Shown piece after piece: positions 1 through 11,831 of a stretch of 64,000 bases of DNA. The notes below the pieces were generated by a model. That model saw only the letters and a program-made list of their open reading frames with translations, was not told the origin of the DNA and searched no databases. Both the position numbers and the translations under genes were made by a program. Origin of the DNA: Lathyrus oleraceus (Eukaryota > Streptophyta > Magnoliopsida > Fabales > Fabaceae); the NCBI RefSeq assembly GCF_024323335.1, contig NC_066581.1:349126409-349190408 (forward strand), read 5' to 3'. Position 1 is the stretch's first letter; every line of letters begins with the position of its first letter.

Positions 1-207
1 AGTCCTCTGGGGAGGATTTACGGGAGTCAGTGAAGACTGATTCTGCGCAGCAAGAACATACTCGATCATGGAAGTCATACGGGAAATCTCATCCTTCAGC
101 TCTTTGTTCTCTTGTTCCAAATGCTCCATAATTATGGGTTGATTAGCGTGAGTGTTGTATCGGTGAGTCAACTTGGCTGAAGCACAAAAGAATAACTGAT
201 AAGACAT
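1..207 (-). pseudogene. Element D gag, 5' end only (runs off the window)
   Basis: The minus strand encodes the first ~69 codons of an Ogre gag, starting at an ATG whose complement is at 205-207. The reading (MSYQLFFCAS... then a coiled-coil-like stretch [18 protein letters not shown]) matches the start of element A gag at 50606 almost residue for residue. Two glutamine codons that are stops in A are intact here. Gag is the particle structural protein. The rest lies outside the window, so its overall integrity cannot be judged. The start is chosen because both copies share this ATG and the same upstream context. Confidence 0.75.
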
Positions 208-416
208 CTGGAAGAAGAAAACCTATTATGCAAATGATGCATGAGATGCAATGTTTTTGTTTGTTTTTAATTTCAAGGAACATGTTGCTTTACTTGGAAG
301 TCTATAATATCAATTTGGTTGACCATAAAATCTCTTTTTATTCAAAAAAAATGGAAGGATTACACTGAGTACAATTTCAGAAACCAAAGTACAAATACAA
401 GAGAAAAGGAAACTAA
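208..416 (-). other. Element D spacer between ORF1 and gag
   Basis: Non-coding stretch between the ORF1 stop and the gag ATG. It corresponds to 50258-50605 of element A but lacks the long TA microsatellite found there. It keeps the short T/C-rich tract ending in AG just upstream of gag. No other feature seen. Confidence 0.6.
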
Positions 417-1928
417 TCATCCTAAGGATCCCCTAACAATAATGTCAGATGATTTGGCTGCTGGCACATACTTCCTTCAGATGCGTCAAATCTCAGACTC
501 AAAGGATGTCTTCATCTGAGCTTTCTTAAGGACAAGCTTATCAACAATCTTCTTCCAAGCATCGGAAGACTAAGGCATACTAGAGGAATATTGACCCTCT
601 GGCTCTCTCTGTTTCTTTACTGCTCGGTCATCAAGAAGTTCAACAAGCGCGTCTTTGTACTTTGACTCAAGCTGCAACTTCTCATGCTTTTGGCTCAAAG
701 CATGGAACCGCTCTTCCCACATGTCCTTCTCTTGCTTCATCTTGGCGAGTGCGTCTTCTAACTCCTCTACCTCTTGGTTAGGGAGAGTTGATGGCTCAAC
801 CACAACCAAATACATAGGTCTTTCACAAGCATACGACATCTTCAACTCCAAAGCTCTCTTCTTCATCCAAGTAGTGTAAGCTTCCAAAGCTACCCAATTG
901 CACGAACCAAGCTCGGATCTTCCTTTCCTATGCACATTATGCCAAGCATGTATCATCTTCTACTTCAAATGTTAGGGATCTTTACCCTCTTGATAGAAAA
1001 TACCTTCTAACTGAGTGTTATTAGGTTCGTGTCTCAAGAGGAATGCAAGTTGACGACGAGCCAAAGCAGGGTTGTAGTTGATTCCTCCTTGTGTATCAAT
1101 GAGGGGCACATTAGAGAATTCACCACAACTATCAATAATCTCCACACTACTCAATGTAGAATCGTACCAAACAATATCATCATTAGTGAGGGACATAAGT
1201 CTTTAAGACCACCGTAGACATTATTTGTTCTCCATAAAAGCAGGCGTCTGAGGCAAGTGTGAAATAAACCACTTGTACATAAGAGGAATACAGCACATAA
1301 TAGTCCCACCACCTTTAGAATTCCTCAAATGCAAAGAGAAATACATATCACCCAACAAAGTAGGCACATGATTCCCAATCAAGAAGATTCTAATGGCGTT
1401 AACATCAACAAAACTGTCAATGTTAGGGAACAAAGCCAAACCATAGATGAGCAACACAAAGATGGCTTCAAAAGCATCCACATTACTGGCTTCAGCAAAG
1501 ACAGTAGCTTTCCCAATGAGAAACTCAGAAGTCAATCCAAACATTCCTCCTTTCTTCACCCAATGAGCCTTAATCTCAGACTTCTTTAGATGAAGGGTTT
1601 CAGCTATGATATGATATATGGGAATCTCCTCCAATCCACTAAAAGGAAACTTGTCAGAAACAGGTATTCCCAAAAGATGGGTGTACTCCTCTAACGTAGG
1701 CACAAGCTGATAGTCAGGAAAATTGAAGCAACGGTAGAGAGGGTCATAAAACTGAACCAACACACTCAAGAGTCCTTCAACCACATCAGTAGATAACACA
1801 GATAGAAGCTTCCCATGGTGTTGCTTGAAGTCCAAGGGATCTAATACAAAAGATGACAACTTCCTTAGCTCTTTCAAATCAGGACATCTGAAAGTGTACT
1901 TCTTAGTGTTCCTTCGTCCATAATCCAT
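417..1928 (-). pseudogene. ORF1: Element D ORF1 (Ogre-specific protein of unknown function), nonsense-mutated
   Basis: A 504-codon frame on the minus strand starting with MDYGRRNTKKYTF. It is the extra ORF that Ogre elements carry upstream of gag. The protein has a globular N-terminal half (conserved GKLLS, HWVKKGG, ALFPNIDSFVDVNAI, HVPTLLGDMYFSLHLRN) resembling plant-mobile-domain-like host proteins, and a C-terminal charged coiled coil (EELEDALAKMKQEKD...) with a basic end. The whole length stays in one frame, but stops occur at codon 236, six codons later, at codon 319, shortly after that, and near the C-terminus. Comparison with element A shows most of these were glutamine codons. Codon 319 is a stop in both copies. 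Function is unknown; I name the domain resemblance from memory only. Confidence 0.8.
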
Positions 1929-2780
1929 GGTCTTAAAATATTTGCAAATAAGACCTCAGTTCCTTGAAATTTATTTTTCTTTGATAAATGTTATGATGTG
2001 CATGTATGCATGAATGCAACAATCACAAACAAAGGATCACACACAAGGCAAACAAATAAAGGTCAATGGATGAATCAAGTCATTGTCAAGATCAATCATC
2101 CATTTTGGTGGATTATGGTTTTCACCTTATCAACACCTAAGTTCCATTGATATTGACAAGATTTGATTGGATCAACCAAGAATCAAAGGGTTTGTTGTGA
2201 GTCACGAGCATGTAGTCAGGTTAAGGACCATCCCAAAGGAGTGTACTAAGGATAAAAACCTGTAGATCATGTTCTAAAAAGTTCCCAGAGTCTTAATTCC
2301 ATCTATCGGATATTATAGGTTAGGATGACTGACTCATCAACCCATAATATTCTCAAGAGAAACTCGTCTAAGTGTAGTATCGCGTAACAACTGTTATCAA
2401 GTCTACACCTGAACAGTCTCTGCACTACGTCCTAAATAGGCCAAGTTGGGTTAAATATTCTACGGTCCTCAGCTTCTCGGACCCCAAATTAGAGAAAGTA
2501 ATGCCTAACCACAAATGACTTGTGTGACATTAGTAACTCTAAAAGGGTCTCCACTGAGTAGACGGGTCTCAAGCCAACTTGTTAAGGACTACTCCACACA
2601 AGTCGAACATGACTATACCATCTTCCTATCTTAATTGCACTCAAGTTCGGGCTAGAACTTATCTCACCACTCAGAGATCACCGAGCACAACAAGCAGATT
2701 ATATCACACAAACAAGTATACAAACATCAAATATACAAATATATTCACATAAAAAGTAGGCTAAACCCACTGAGGACTAG
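1929..2780 (-). other. Element D 5' leader (untranslated)
   Basis: About 850 bp between PBS and ORF1 on the minus strand, collinear with 47904-48754 of element A. No credible coding frame. Presumably the leader/packaging region of the genomic RNA; that role is inference. Confidence 0.65.
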
Positions 2781-2798
2781 TCCCCAGCAGAGTCGCCA
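2781..2798 (-). promoter_or_regulatory. Primer binding site of element D (tRNA-Arg type)
   Basis: Minus-strand TGGCGACTCTGCTGGGGA, nine bases inside the LTR end and identical to the PBS of elements A and C. Ogre elements are described as priming from tRNA-Arg; I could not compare with a tRNA sequence here. The 3' half of the site can pair with the bases just downstream (CTGGGGA...TCCTCAG). Confidence 0.85.
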
Positions 2799-2807
2799 CT
2801 TAATTGT

Positions 2808-4170
2808 TGCAGCGGTAAATTCATGACCATTAAGCTATGAATAAATTTAACGTCAATAAAACCAAAGTCATCACCGCGCTTTTATTGTTTCCAAAGGAAA
2901 AGGGAAAATTACGAACAAAACCCAAAGATAAGAAGTTTTCAAATCAAAACTAATAAAATGCCAGAGATTACAGGTAAGGGGGTTGGTTATACAGAGGGAA
3001 TGTGTTAGCATCCAGAGTGTCCTAGGTGCTCCTAGGGATCCCTTTCTATGTGTGTATGTGTTTTTGGTATAAAAGATATTTGCAATAAATAGAGCGTGTG
3101 GATGAGAAAATAATTCATTAATTATATCTTTTTGTTTGACAAGACCTTCACACTTGTGCCTACGTACCAACATAAAAATGAGGGATCGAAACCTCATACT
3201 TCGTGGTATCAATTTCAAAATGAGTGGATTGCTTTTAATCAAAATTTAAGTTTAAAAGAGCCCCAAAAGGCCCAAAAGTTTGAATTAGTGTTAGTTCTTT
3301 TTGTCTTTTGAAATTTTAAGTCAATATGGTTAAGTTCATTTACAAGTTTGACTTATGAAAAGAGTTAAAAAAAATCAATGGCATAAGGCCAAAGTTTCTA
3401 GTTTGCAATAAAGTCTAAGTTTTGAAATTAAAAGCAAACAAGGTTTTTGAAAAGGGGGGAGATTTTGAAATTTAAGAAGTGGGAGGATATGAAGAGGCTA
3501 ACCTAAGCATAAAATTAAAAGTTAAGACCATTTTTTATGTTGTTTATGTTGTTTATTGTATTTTAAGGTCCAACAGTCCACACAAACATTTTTTAGGGTT
3601 TTTGTTGTTTATTAAGTATTTTAAGGTCCTAAGACCACAGACACAAACAAAGTACACAAACAAATATATACAATCACAATATAAGGCTCAAATGAGCAAA
3701 GTGAAAATGACATAAACAAAAACAATTTAAATGTTATGTAAATGACAAATGAATGGTAAATTACTTGAATTCAAATTGCATAAAGTAAATGACTTGAAAC
3801 TAAAAGCAATATTAATAAAAGTTAGTCAAATGTTAGTTGATTAGATGTTAGTGGTGTTTTTCTTTTCAATTAATTAAGTCATTCTTTGGAGAAGACTCAA
3901 CCATCTATTCACAAGCATGGATCCTTGAACCAAGACATCTTCCTAAGGAAGGAAAAAAGGCCAAGTTTCCACACAATATCATGAAAGATGGGAGACTTAC
4001 AATCTCACTTACTAGAATGTTATGCCTTTAGGGTCAAAATTTAGCTCTATGTTAAGCAATCGTAATTGGACTTATGTAGAAGTCACAACTATCTGAGGTC
4101 GGACAATAAAAATTCAGGTGCTAATGCATGTTAGAGATTTGGTATAATTAACCAAACTCCTAAAACATAC
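2808..4170 (-). repeat. Element D 5' LTR, 3' (inner) part
   Basis: Starts on the plus strand with TGCAGCGG, the complement of the LTR end GCTGCA. It aligns to the 3' third of the element A LTR (about 46180-47876), including the ATTAATTATA and CTAACATGCAT neighbourhoods. The alignment breaks at 4170 and resumes at 33472, so element B interrupts this LTR. Summing both parts gives a 4410-bp LTR. A degenerate copy of the LTR hairpin module is at 3157-3204. The PBS-like motif at 2864-2873 is mutated to TGATGACTTT. Confidence 0.85.
4166..4170. repeat. Target site duplication of element B, left copy (CATAC)
   Basis: CATAC directly precedes the TG terminus of B's 3' LTR at 4171. The same five bases follow the other terminus at 33467-33471. 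Removing B plus one copy restores continuous homology to the element A LTR (AAACATACCACA). Confidence 0.9.
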
Positions 4171-4219
4171 TGAAGCTAGCGGAAATATACTCGAATATAT
4201 CGCACGCTCGAACATCCAA

Positions 4220-4242
4220 CAGAGTCGCCATCGAACTTTATT
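4220..4242 (-). promoter_or_regulatory. Poly(A) signal plus PBS-like motif near the end of B's LTR
   Basis: Minus-strand AATAAA (4237-4242) followed within a few bases by TGGCGACTCTG (4220-4230). The latter is identical to the first 11 bases of the PBS of A, C and D and lies ~50 bp inside the LTR end. The same arrangement occurs in the other LTR families here. Poly(A) function is inferred from motif and position. Confidence 0.55.
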
Positions 4243-4474
4243 TATCCCCAAAGGGAAGGGAAAACATCGATAAAACTCGGGGGAAAGAGATATATTAGGT
4301 AAGGAAGTCGGTTATGCAAGGGGAAGGTATTAGCACCCCAAACATCCATGGTACTCCATGGGAACCGTTTTGATTGTTCTCGCTCGAATAGGTGTTATCT
4401 AAAGATTACTCGTGAAAGAATAAGGGGAAAGGAAGGGAAACAGATAGAGTGCTCGGTGAGGATTGGGGCCCTCA

Positions 4475-5846
4475 TGCCTACGTATCCTCATAGTGCAATG
4501 AGGAATTCAGAGCTTTGTAGTTCAAGGAACTAGAAGTGGGAGATGAAAAGAAATGTGATTGAAGTATGGTCTGAACCAAAGAATACTGTTGTTTGAACTC
4601 CAAAGAGGGTGAAAAGATAAACCCAAGAGTAAGGTGGCTATTACCAATACGTGGGCTAGCAGGCCGCCACTATAAGATAAAGCCGAAAAGACGATGAAAT
4701 AGGTGTTTGGGCACAATCCCAAACATATCTTGGTTCACAAGGTGACGCAAGAAGGAGCACAAAGAGGTAGTGTATTTGGCTCAAAGAATATGTATATCAC
4801 ACGAAGGGAATGAAGGTAGTATACGGATGTATCATGGATATGGATGGAGTGAAGTGACCGAAGTCACAGAATAGAAGAACTTGGTAACAAGTGACTGAAT
4901 AAGTATTATTTGAAATCGAAAGGTGAAAGTGTATTGGAATCGATAAGAAAAATAGGGTTTCTACCATAGAGGGAAACATCGTTAACCGATACGTGGACTA
5001 GCAGACCGCCACTATAGGGTTTTGGCTAAAAAAACGAAGGAATTAAGTGTTTGGGGTTGTTTTCCCAAACAACTCTAGGTAGAAAGTCGGACTACATTAG
5101 GTGTCCTAAAAGGGAGTATATGGAATTCCAAATAAAGTGTATTTCGATGTCAAAGAGACAGTATGTCACTGGGTGAACGATTTATGATCGAAGTTAGATA
5201 ATGGATAGTGAAAGATATGGACGATGCCCTAAGGCGGAAGAAGGAATAATTAGAAGTATGCTCTCCAAGGATTCGCATCCTCGTGCCTACGTATTCTCAT
5301 CGTACAATGAGAAAGTCAGAGCAACCGTAGTTCGGAACTACGAGAATAGAGGAAGAGAGATGTTTGTCTAAGCAATAGGGACTCACAAGACAAACACTTC
5401 TTCAAGGAAGGATTATGGAGTGCAAGGAGTAGTGTATCACTTGCTAGGGGATCGACAATTCGAGATCAAATCAGGATAGTAGCTTGGATCCAAGAGAAGG
5501 ATATGCTCTTAATCGAAGAGCAAGGTAGGCATTTACCAATACGTGGACTAGTAGGCCTCCACTATATGGTAAAGCCAAAAGGAAAGACTGAGTTAAGTGT
5601 TTAGGGTAAGGGCCAAAAACTCTTGATTGAAGAGATGGACTGTCATCAGAGCGTCCTAAAAGGATGGAAAAGGAGTCCAAGGAGAAGTACGATTGATCCC
5701 AAAAAGATGGTATAGATAGCATGAATGAAGAATGATTTATTAAATAGAAAAGATAAGTTGATAAATAAGATAGCTCGCGAAGAAACTGGGTTCTCCTGCC
5801 TACGTACCCTTATAGTGCAATAAGGAAATCAGAGCTTTCATAGTTC
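4475..5846 (-). repeat. Three copies of the LTR hairpin module in element B
   Basis: Cores at 4475-4523, 5284-5335 and 5797-5846. On the minus strand each reads GAACTAC(G/A)..., then GCTCTGA-TT, then a short hairpin, then TACGTAGGCA. The hairpin stems differ but stay paired: CCTCAT/ATGAGG, CTCAT/ATGAG and CCTTAT/ATAAGG. The third copy has lost the CTACG flank. They alternate with a second repeat (see 4641-5610). Confidence 0.6.
4641..5610 (-). repeat. Threefold diverged repeat with ACGTGG(A/G)CTAG core in B's LTR
   Basis: Copies start near 4641, 4983 and 5531. Each contains AATACGTGGACTAG (with variants), CGCCACTATA and, after ~40 bp, GTGTTTGGG. Spacing is irregular (~340 and ~550 bp), so this is an old, eroded tandem duplication of a unit that also contains the hairpin module. 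Confidence 0.6.
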
Positions 5847-5960
5847 AGCCGACTAGGGCTAAAAAGAAGATGATGGAGGCAAAAGAAATGAATGATTGAG
5901 ATTGAATTGATTAGGATGGAATGAGAGTGGCGTGATAAGAGACTTGACAGTCGGTTGATA

Positions 5961-6331
5961 GAAATCACACTAAAGTCTATGAATAAGGGCGAACACTTTG
6001 AATATTTGGGGCATATGCCCCATACGCAAAGTCTCTCTAGACAAGGATATGAGAGACTCCCTCTCATCATTCCTCATTACTTAAGGCTCGAAGCGCATGC
6101 TATTTCTCTTGACTGACAAGTTATTGGTGAAGAACCTTTGTTGTTGATCCTTGTGTTGATGTTGAACTTGTATGAAGAAGACTTGGTAGTTTAATCGATT
6201 CGTATTATACTAAAGTCTATGAATAAGGGCGAACGCTTTGAATATTTGGGGCATACGCCCCATTAGCAAAGTCACTCTAGACAAGGATATGAGAGACTCC
6301 ATCTCATCATTCCTCATTAATTAAGGCTCGT
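5961..6331. repeat. 130-bp direct duplication in B's LTR
   Basis: 5961-6092 and 6201-6331 share CTAAAGTCTATGAATAAGGG through TTAAGGCTCG with few differences. Each copy has a short inverted repeat GGGGCATATGCCCC (second copy GGGGCATACGCCCC). A related CATAGACTTTAGTG string occurs in the G LTR near 39245. Confidence 0.7.
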
Positions 6332-8297
6332 TTCGTACAATTTGAATCGTGTTTACCAAGTGTTGACCTTTGATTTGTCTTGTATAATCCGCTGCTTGGT
6401 ATGACTGAGGATTCCTTGATTGAAGATCTTGACTTGAGGCTTTGAGCTCCACAGCTTGGAAGAAAAGTCTTATTAAGTGACCCAGGGTCTTTTGGTCACT
6501 AAATTTTGACTGTGGGATTATACAGGTTCAAAGGATTTAATTAATCAAAATTGCTTTTGATCAATTTAATCATGGGTTTTGTTTTGTTTTCAGGGAACTA
6601 AGTTTGGATCTAATCAAAATTAGTAATTATTAGAAACTATCCTAAGGGATCATGCTTTGATTTATTAAAATCGATTGAAAATTATAAGTTAGAAGTCCTA
6701 AGGGAACATGTACCTATGGTCAAAATATTGATTAAAATCCTATGTTAAGTCCTAAAATTGTAAGGAAACGATTAAAGTCCTATGTCACATTCTAATCCTA
6801 ATGGAATCATGTCATTCTATCACTAAAATAACAAAAATAAGCCCATACGGGCAAAATGGTCATTTACAAAATATGTCTAATTTTATTCATGACCTAAAGT
6901 TAATTCTAACCTAATGTAGAATTGTCATGTAATTCTAAATTCAATCAAGAACCTAATTATAATTTAATTCAATTCCTAATTAAAATCCTAATTGAAGTCC
7001 TACTTAAATTCTAATGAAAATCCTAATTAAAATCTAAGGGAAATTCTAGTAATTAAATCCTAAAAATCAAGATTTATTATTAGTTTTATTTTCCTAATTA
7101 AGCTAACAATCTAATTATCCTAGTTGAAATATAAAACAAGAAAAAGAAAATAAGAGAAAACAAGAAAAATTGGAGAGGGTGTGAAACTGTCAAATTGGGT
7201 GTAAATTGAATCCAGATTAATGGGCTGCCAGCTGAGCCCATGACTGGTTTTTTGTACAGCCATTTAAATACAAAAACAGGGGGGTGCACGCAGCAAAATT
7301 GGAAATGGGCTGTTTGAGCCCATTGCTTCAACAAAAGTTCCAAACAGGGGGTGTGTTAGCAGGAATGAGCAGTGGGCCGTCTGAGCCCAAAATGCCTCAA
7401 CAACACTCCAAACCGGGGTGTGTTAGCAGGAATGGGCAGTGGGCCGTCTGAGCCCAAAATTCCTCAACAACACTCCAAACAAAGGGGTGTAAACTGAGAT
7501 GCAGGGTGAATTAACAAGATCGCTAATGGGCTTAGTGAAGCCCGTTTCAGTTTCTTTCAAAAGCTACTGGGAGGTGCATTAGGAAAACGGTGGTGTATAG
7601 AGTAAAATGCCATGGGCCTCAGCAATTGAGCCCAAATACGCATCCCTGTTGACTTGTACAAGTCTACAGGTTTTGAACTTCATTTCAAACGTGCGTAACT
7701 TCTCCGACCGTCTTGACTCATTGCACCGGCGGCCGTCACCAGCGCCGGTGTCAGTCTAAGACCTCAAAACCTACCTCATCCAACGCAACACACCGTGCAA
7801 AGTACCAAAATGGATGTGAATCAGAGAAGCGCTCCTTTCCCTGGCCAAATCGTACCTCTAAAGGGAAGAAACCTAATCCCTAAAGGCTAAATTAAACGGC
7901 GTATGGTGTGAATCCAACCACACAACCATAGGGCTTCCAATCTCCGTTCCAAATACTAGCTATTGGTGAGCTCAAATTAAGAAAGCTCAACTAAAAATGA
8001 AATTACATACCGGAAAAGACGATCGGAACAGTTCGCCAGTGAGTTTTCTGACCTTGATTCCTTCTTCTTCTTCTCCTTGCTTCGTCTCTTTCTTCTTTCT
8101 CTGTATTAGAACAAAGGAATACAGGAATAGTATGGCTTAGCTTAAGCGAGATTGAAGCTTCGATGTGAAGCTTCAATGGCTTTTTTGAGAGACAGAGATT
8201 GAGCTCTGGTGAGGGTGAGGCAAGAGATTGCAAGAGAGAGAGAGAGTGCAGGTTTAAGCAAAAATTGCAGGGGGTCCAAACTGTGAGTGATGAGTTT

Positions 8298-8305
8298 CTT
8301 AAATA
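8298..8305 (-). promoter_or_regulatory. Possible TATA box of B's LTR
   Basis: Minus-strand TATTTAAG, followed ~30-60 bp downstream by a long CT-rich run (around 8235-8260) typical of plant 5' leaders. No supporting 5' end data, so tentative. Confidence 0.35.
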
Positions 8306-10761
8306 GAGTTTAGGCTTGTGAATTTGTTAGCTTTGGAGTGAGGTTAGGAATTAGTTAAGTGTGGTTAGGAGTTAGTTGGACATGACTCACTGAGTTGATA
8401 GCAAACTCAATTAGTTAATGAGTGATGAACTCAGTTAACTAGGTTGGTTTCAATTGGTTAATGAATGAGTTAATTCAAATTTAACTGGCTGTTGCAGGTT
8501 AGAAGGAGATTGAGGTTAAGTTGAAATGTTTTTTCAAAGACCTGTTGTCCAAGTTACAAGTTGAATTTAATTGACTTTGACTTGGCTTGGAATGATGAAG
8601 AATGCATGTTAGTAGCCTTGATGAACAAACTGGATGTAGCAGGTTACCACTTAAGTGGATTTGGCTTTGTTCTTTAATCTTGGACCTGGTGAACAGGTAC
8701 CTTTGAATTCCCATGGCCAATTATTTGAACTAGGCAAAGTTGTGTTATGTTATGCCAATGCCTCACAAGTTCCAACATGTTTATATTGCCACTGTTTGCA
8801 CACACCTATTTTGCTCTGCTTCCCTTTTGCACTGCCTTGGATAATGATGTTTTGATGCAGGTTCTATGGTTAAGCCAAAGACCATTCATGGACCTCTCTT
8901 GATTTCAAGGTTTGTTCAATGAGGTTGGTAATACCATGGATTGGATTTGGGTAATGTCATCTGTTGTTGGTTCACTTGTTGGGATTGATTGCTGTAATAC
9001 TAATGTGCTTGACACAGGTTTTGAATGTTTGGCTCACAACATACTTGAATTTATTTTGCATTGATGCCTGCTTGTTCTCATCACCTAGTGGAAAATCATG
9101 CTCAGACTTGGTTTGGCTATAACTGACAGTGGAAGCATTTCGGTGTAGGCTTGGAGCAGGGTGTTGCTTTGAGGTGTGTGTCCCACTGTTGTGATGATGC
9201 ACTACTATTGAGATGCTCATGCTTCAGGTTCAGACTTGGTCATATGGTGTTGTTTGCGATGCACCTATGTGAACCATGTTGAAACCTTCTACCAATTTAG
9301 CTTGTGGTAAGTTGCTATGTCTGATATTTTGTTGAGTTGTAAGGTAACAAACATGTAGGCTTGTGTTGGAAACAAGTTTTGAAGGTTTAATTTGGTGTTG
9401 ATTTGCAAGTGTGAGTTAGTAAATCTATGGTTGTGTTCTGGTTATGCAGGGTGATGCTCATGAGTTTGTCCTTGAGGTGCTTGATCATGTGGTAATCATG
9501 TTTGTGGCTTGTAGGTTGAATTTGGTTTTTACTACTATGACCAGTTGCCTTGCTAGCAGGATTTAAGAACTCACTCAAGTGGCAACAGGTTTTGTGTTGT
9601 ATTTGGTTCATAGCATTATAGCAAGTGTGTTGTAGGTCCACTCAATGCCTTAGTTCTGCTTTTGCAGCTTAGCATTTGACATTGCAGCATGATGGTCTTG
9701 ATTTGGCATAGTTGGCCTATGATTCTGATGCAGCAGGGTTAGTATTGCTGAATCCTGGTTGTGTGCAGCAGGTATGTTGTAGCAGGTTGATGATAATTGT
9801 GTGTTGCGGGCCCTAGTTTGGATATTGCAACATACCCTAATCTGCACTTCTTTTTGTTTGGTTGATGGTGATGACATAATGAGCTTGATGGTTCCATTAC
9901 AGTTCAGGACAATGGTATGAAGTTCCACACTACAGGGACTTGCTTACAACAACTGGCCTGCTCAAAATATGTTACAATCCCACTGCTACCAAAGACTGCA
10001 CTATTGGCAAGATGGTTGGTGTTGCAAGATTCTCACCTGGCTTTCTAGGTGTGAAGGGTTCTGAAGCATCTCAAGGAATATCAGTCTTTTATTTGGACAA
10101 TGACTTAGCATGTAGCTTGATGGCTTCAACTTGGAAGACAGGCCTTTGGACATTTTGTGGTGCTTAGATGCAAATTGCAGTAGATTGATGGTATGTGTGT
10201 TTAACCACTTAGAATGCATTTGTCTATTTTAGTGCCATCTGAGCCAGGGTAGAGCCTCTGTTGCTTGAGGTTCATGTGGGCTTAATGTCCCTGCACTAGT
10301 TTGTACAGCAGATGATATTCCTTAGTTTTATGGTATGCACAACTGAGTTTGTCACATGTGCTGCATGACAGGAGCTTGTATTCAATGGCTAGTATCAATG
10401 TGGTTTTACAGGCTGCTGTTGCTACTTGGTGGCAAAATCAAGGTTGCTGTAGGAACTTAGTGACAAGATGTTGTCCATGTGCACTCACGACCAAACCCAA
10501 ACATCCTTGGCGAATGCAAGTGTAATATCCAGTGTGGCTATAATTCTTGGTTGTAGTAGCTATAGGACCTTGCTTAGTAATGCAGAACCAATGGTGGGCC
10601 AAGCCAAAATGACACTTCAAGACAAGTTGCACATGAGGTTAACATGAGATAAGTTACTTGGCCAAGAAGATGCAAAGTCAAAATCATCACACAAGACTCT
10701 AGGATGGTGAATAAAGGCTAAAGTGGGTTAGATTAGATTTAAGAGGGTCAAAAATGGGAAG

Positions 10762-10955
10762 GTTGACTTTGGTCAAAGTTGACCAAAAAGTCAATTGTTG
10801 ACCAAATTCAACAAAATGATCAAAATTCAATTTTCTTTGTGTTTTCTTTGTAAATGGACATTGAATCAATGGTTATGGGTAATTTTAGGTTTTTTGGATT
10901 TTGGGTTGACTTTGGTCAAAGTTGACCAAAAAGTCAACTGTTGACCAAAGTCAAC
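10762..10955. promoter_or_regulatory. W-box cluster in U3 of B's 3' LTR
   Basis: Two ~50-bp blocks (10762-10805 and 10904-10955), each with four or five TTGAC(C/T) motifs on alternating strands (GTTGACTTTGGTCAAAGTTG and following). TTGAC(C/T) is the known binding site of WRKY factors. Both blocks are conserved in the other LTR copy at 32421-32614. Confidence 0.5.
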
Positions 10956-11818
10956 AAGTGGCTAAAAATGTCAAATTTTGTATTTTATTGTATAGAATCA
11001 TGTATGATGGTTTAGAAGGATGTGAAGTGGATTGAACTAGCTTGACAAATGGTTTGAAATTGGTTTTCAAATTGGTTTTTTTCTTCTTTTTTATAACCTG
11101 AATGCTTGACTGTGACAAAGAACATGACTTAGCTGACACCATATGTTAACAAGGCCATGAAATGAGGGTATAAGACTAGGGTTTGAATGTGATGTCCATG
11201 AATCAAGTGGCATGATCAGCAATGGCTTGTGACACAAGAAGACTGGTGGTTTGGATGACCAAGACCATAGGTGTAACAACAATCAGATGGACCAAACAAT
11301 AGGACATTGAGACCAAGGTGGATTCAATACCAATTCCCCAAAGGAGACCAAATTAAGACCAGACCATGCACATGACAATAGGTGAAAAGTGGGTGACATT
11401 AGGGTTACGGATGTTACTAGGTGAAAAGTCAAGCCCTCAAGTCCATCAGATTCATCATCTCATTGATTAGGGTTTCCTTGAGGCCTACCCCTCAAGCACA
11501 TCTCTTGAATCAAGCCATAAGTTCCAACTATCACCCTTCTAGTGTGTGAACCTGCATTAGGGTTTTGAAGGCCAAGACAAGACCTAGGAAACTCCATAAG
11601 ACCAGGTCTTGAGGAATTAGGGTTTCACATCCCCATGTTGGTGACGTGGTCCTTGGGCTTTGATATCCATACAATCCCTAGCTTTGTAAGCCCAAGTTTC
11701 TTCTAAATCCACGAGGAATGATGCATGTGGGTGAATTATGAATGTATGCAAGTGATCCCAAGTCATATGGTTGGATTGAAGACTAGGAAAAAGGGAGGGC
11801 AAATTTTGGGGTACAACA

Positions 11819-11831
11819 GTTGCCCCTATTT
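11819..11831 (-). promoter_or_regulatory. Polypurine tract of element B
   Basis: Minus-strand AAATAGGGGCAAC abuts the LTR start TGTTG. Elements A and C have the same AATAGGGGCA next to their 3' LTRs. It primes plus-strand synthesis. Confidence 0.85.

Larger units (their letters stand above)
4171..11818 (-). repeat. Element B 3' LTR, 7648 bp
   Basis: Bounded by minus-strand TGTTGTACCCC at 11818 (next to the PPT) and by ...CTTCA at 4171 (next to the CATAC duplication). The outer 2.2 kb is duplicated at 31237-33466, which confirms that this is an LTR. In element order it holds W-box-rich U3 DNA (10762-10955), a TATA-like site (8298-8305), a CT-rich start region, a 130-bp duplication (5961-6331), three hairpin modules interleaved with another repeat (4475-5846), a poly(A) signal and a PBS-like motif (4220-4242). 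At 7.6 kb it is longer than the other LTRs here. I found no inner LTR termini or duplication pointing to a further insertion. All ORFs in it are short and unlike known proteins. Confidence 0.8.

Noticed and set aside
8655..10219. Cluster of 60-90-residue ORFs on both strands in B's LTR
   Set aside because: They lie wholly in LTR U3, overlap each other on both strands, and homologous frames in the other LTR copy carry disruptive differences.
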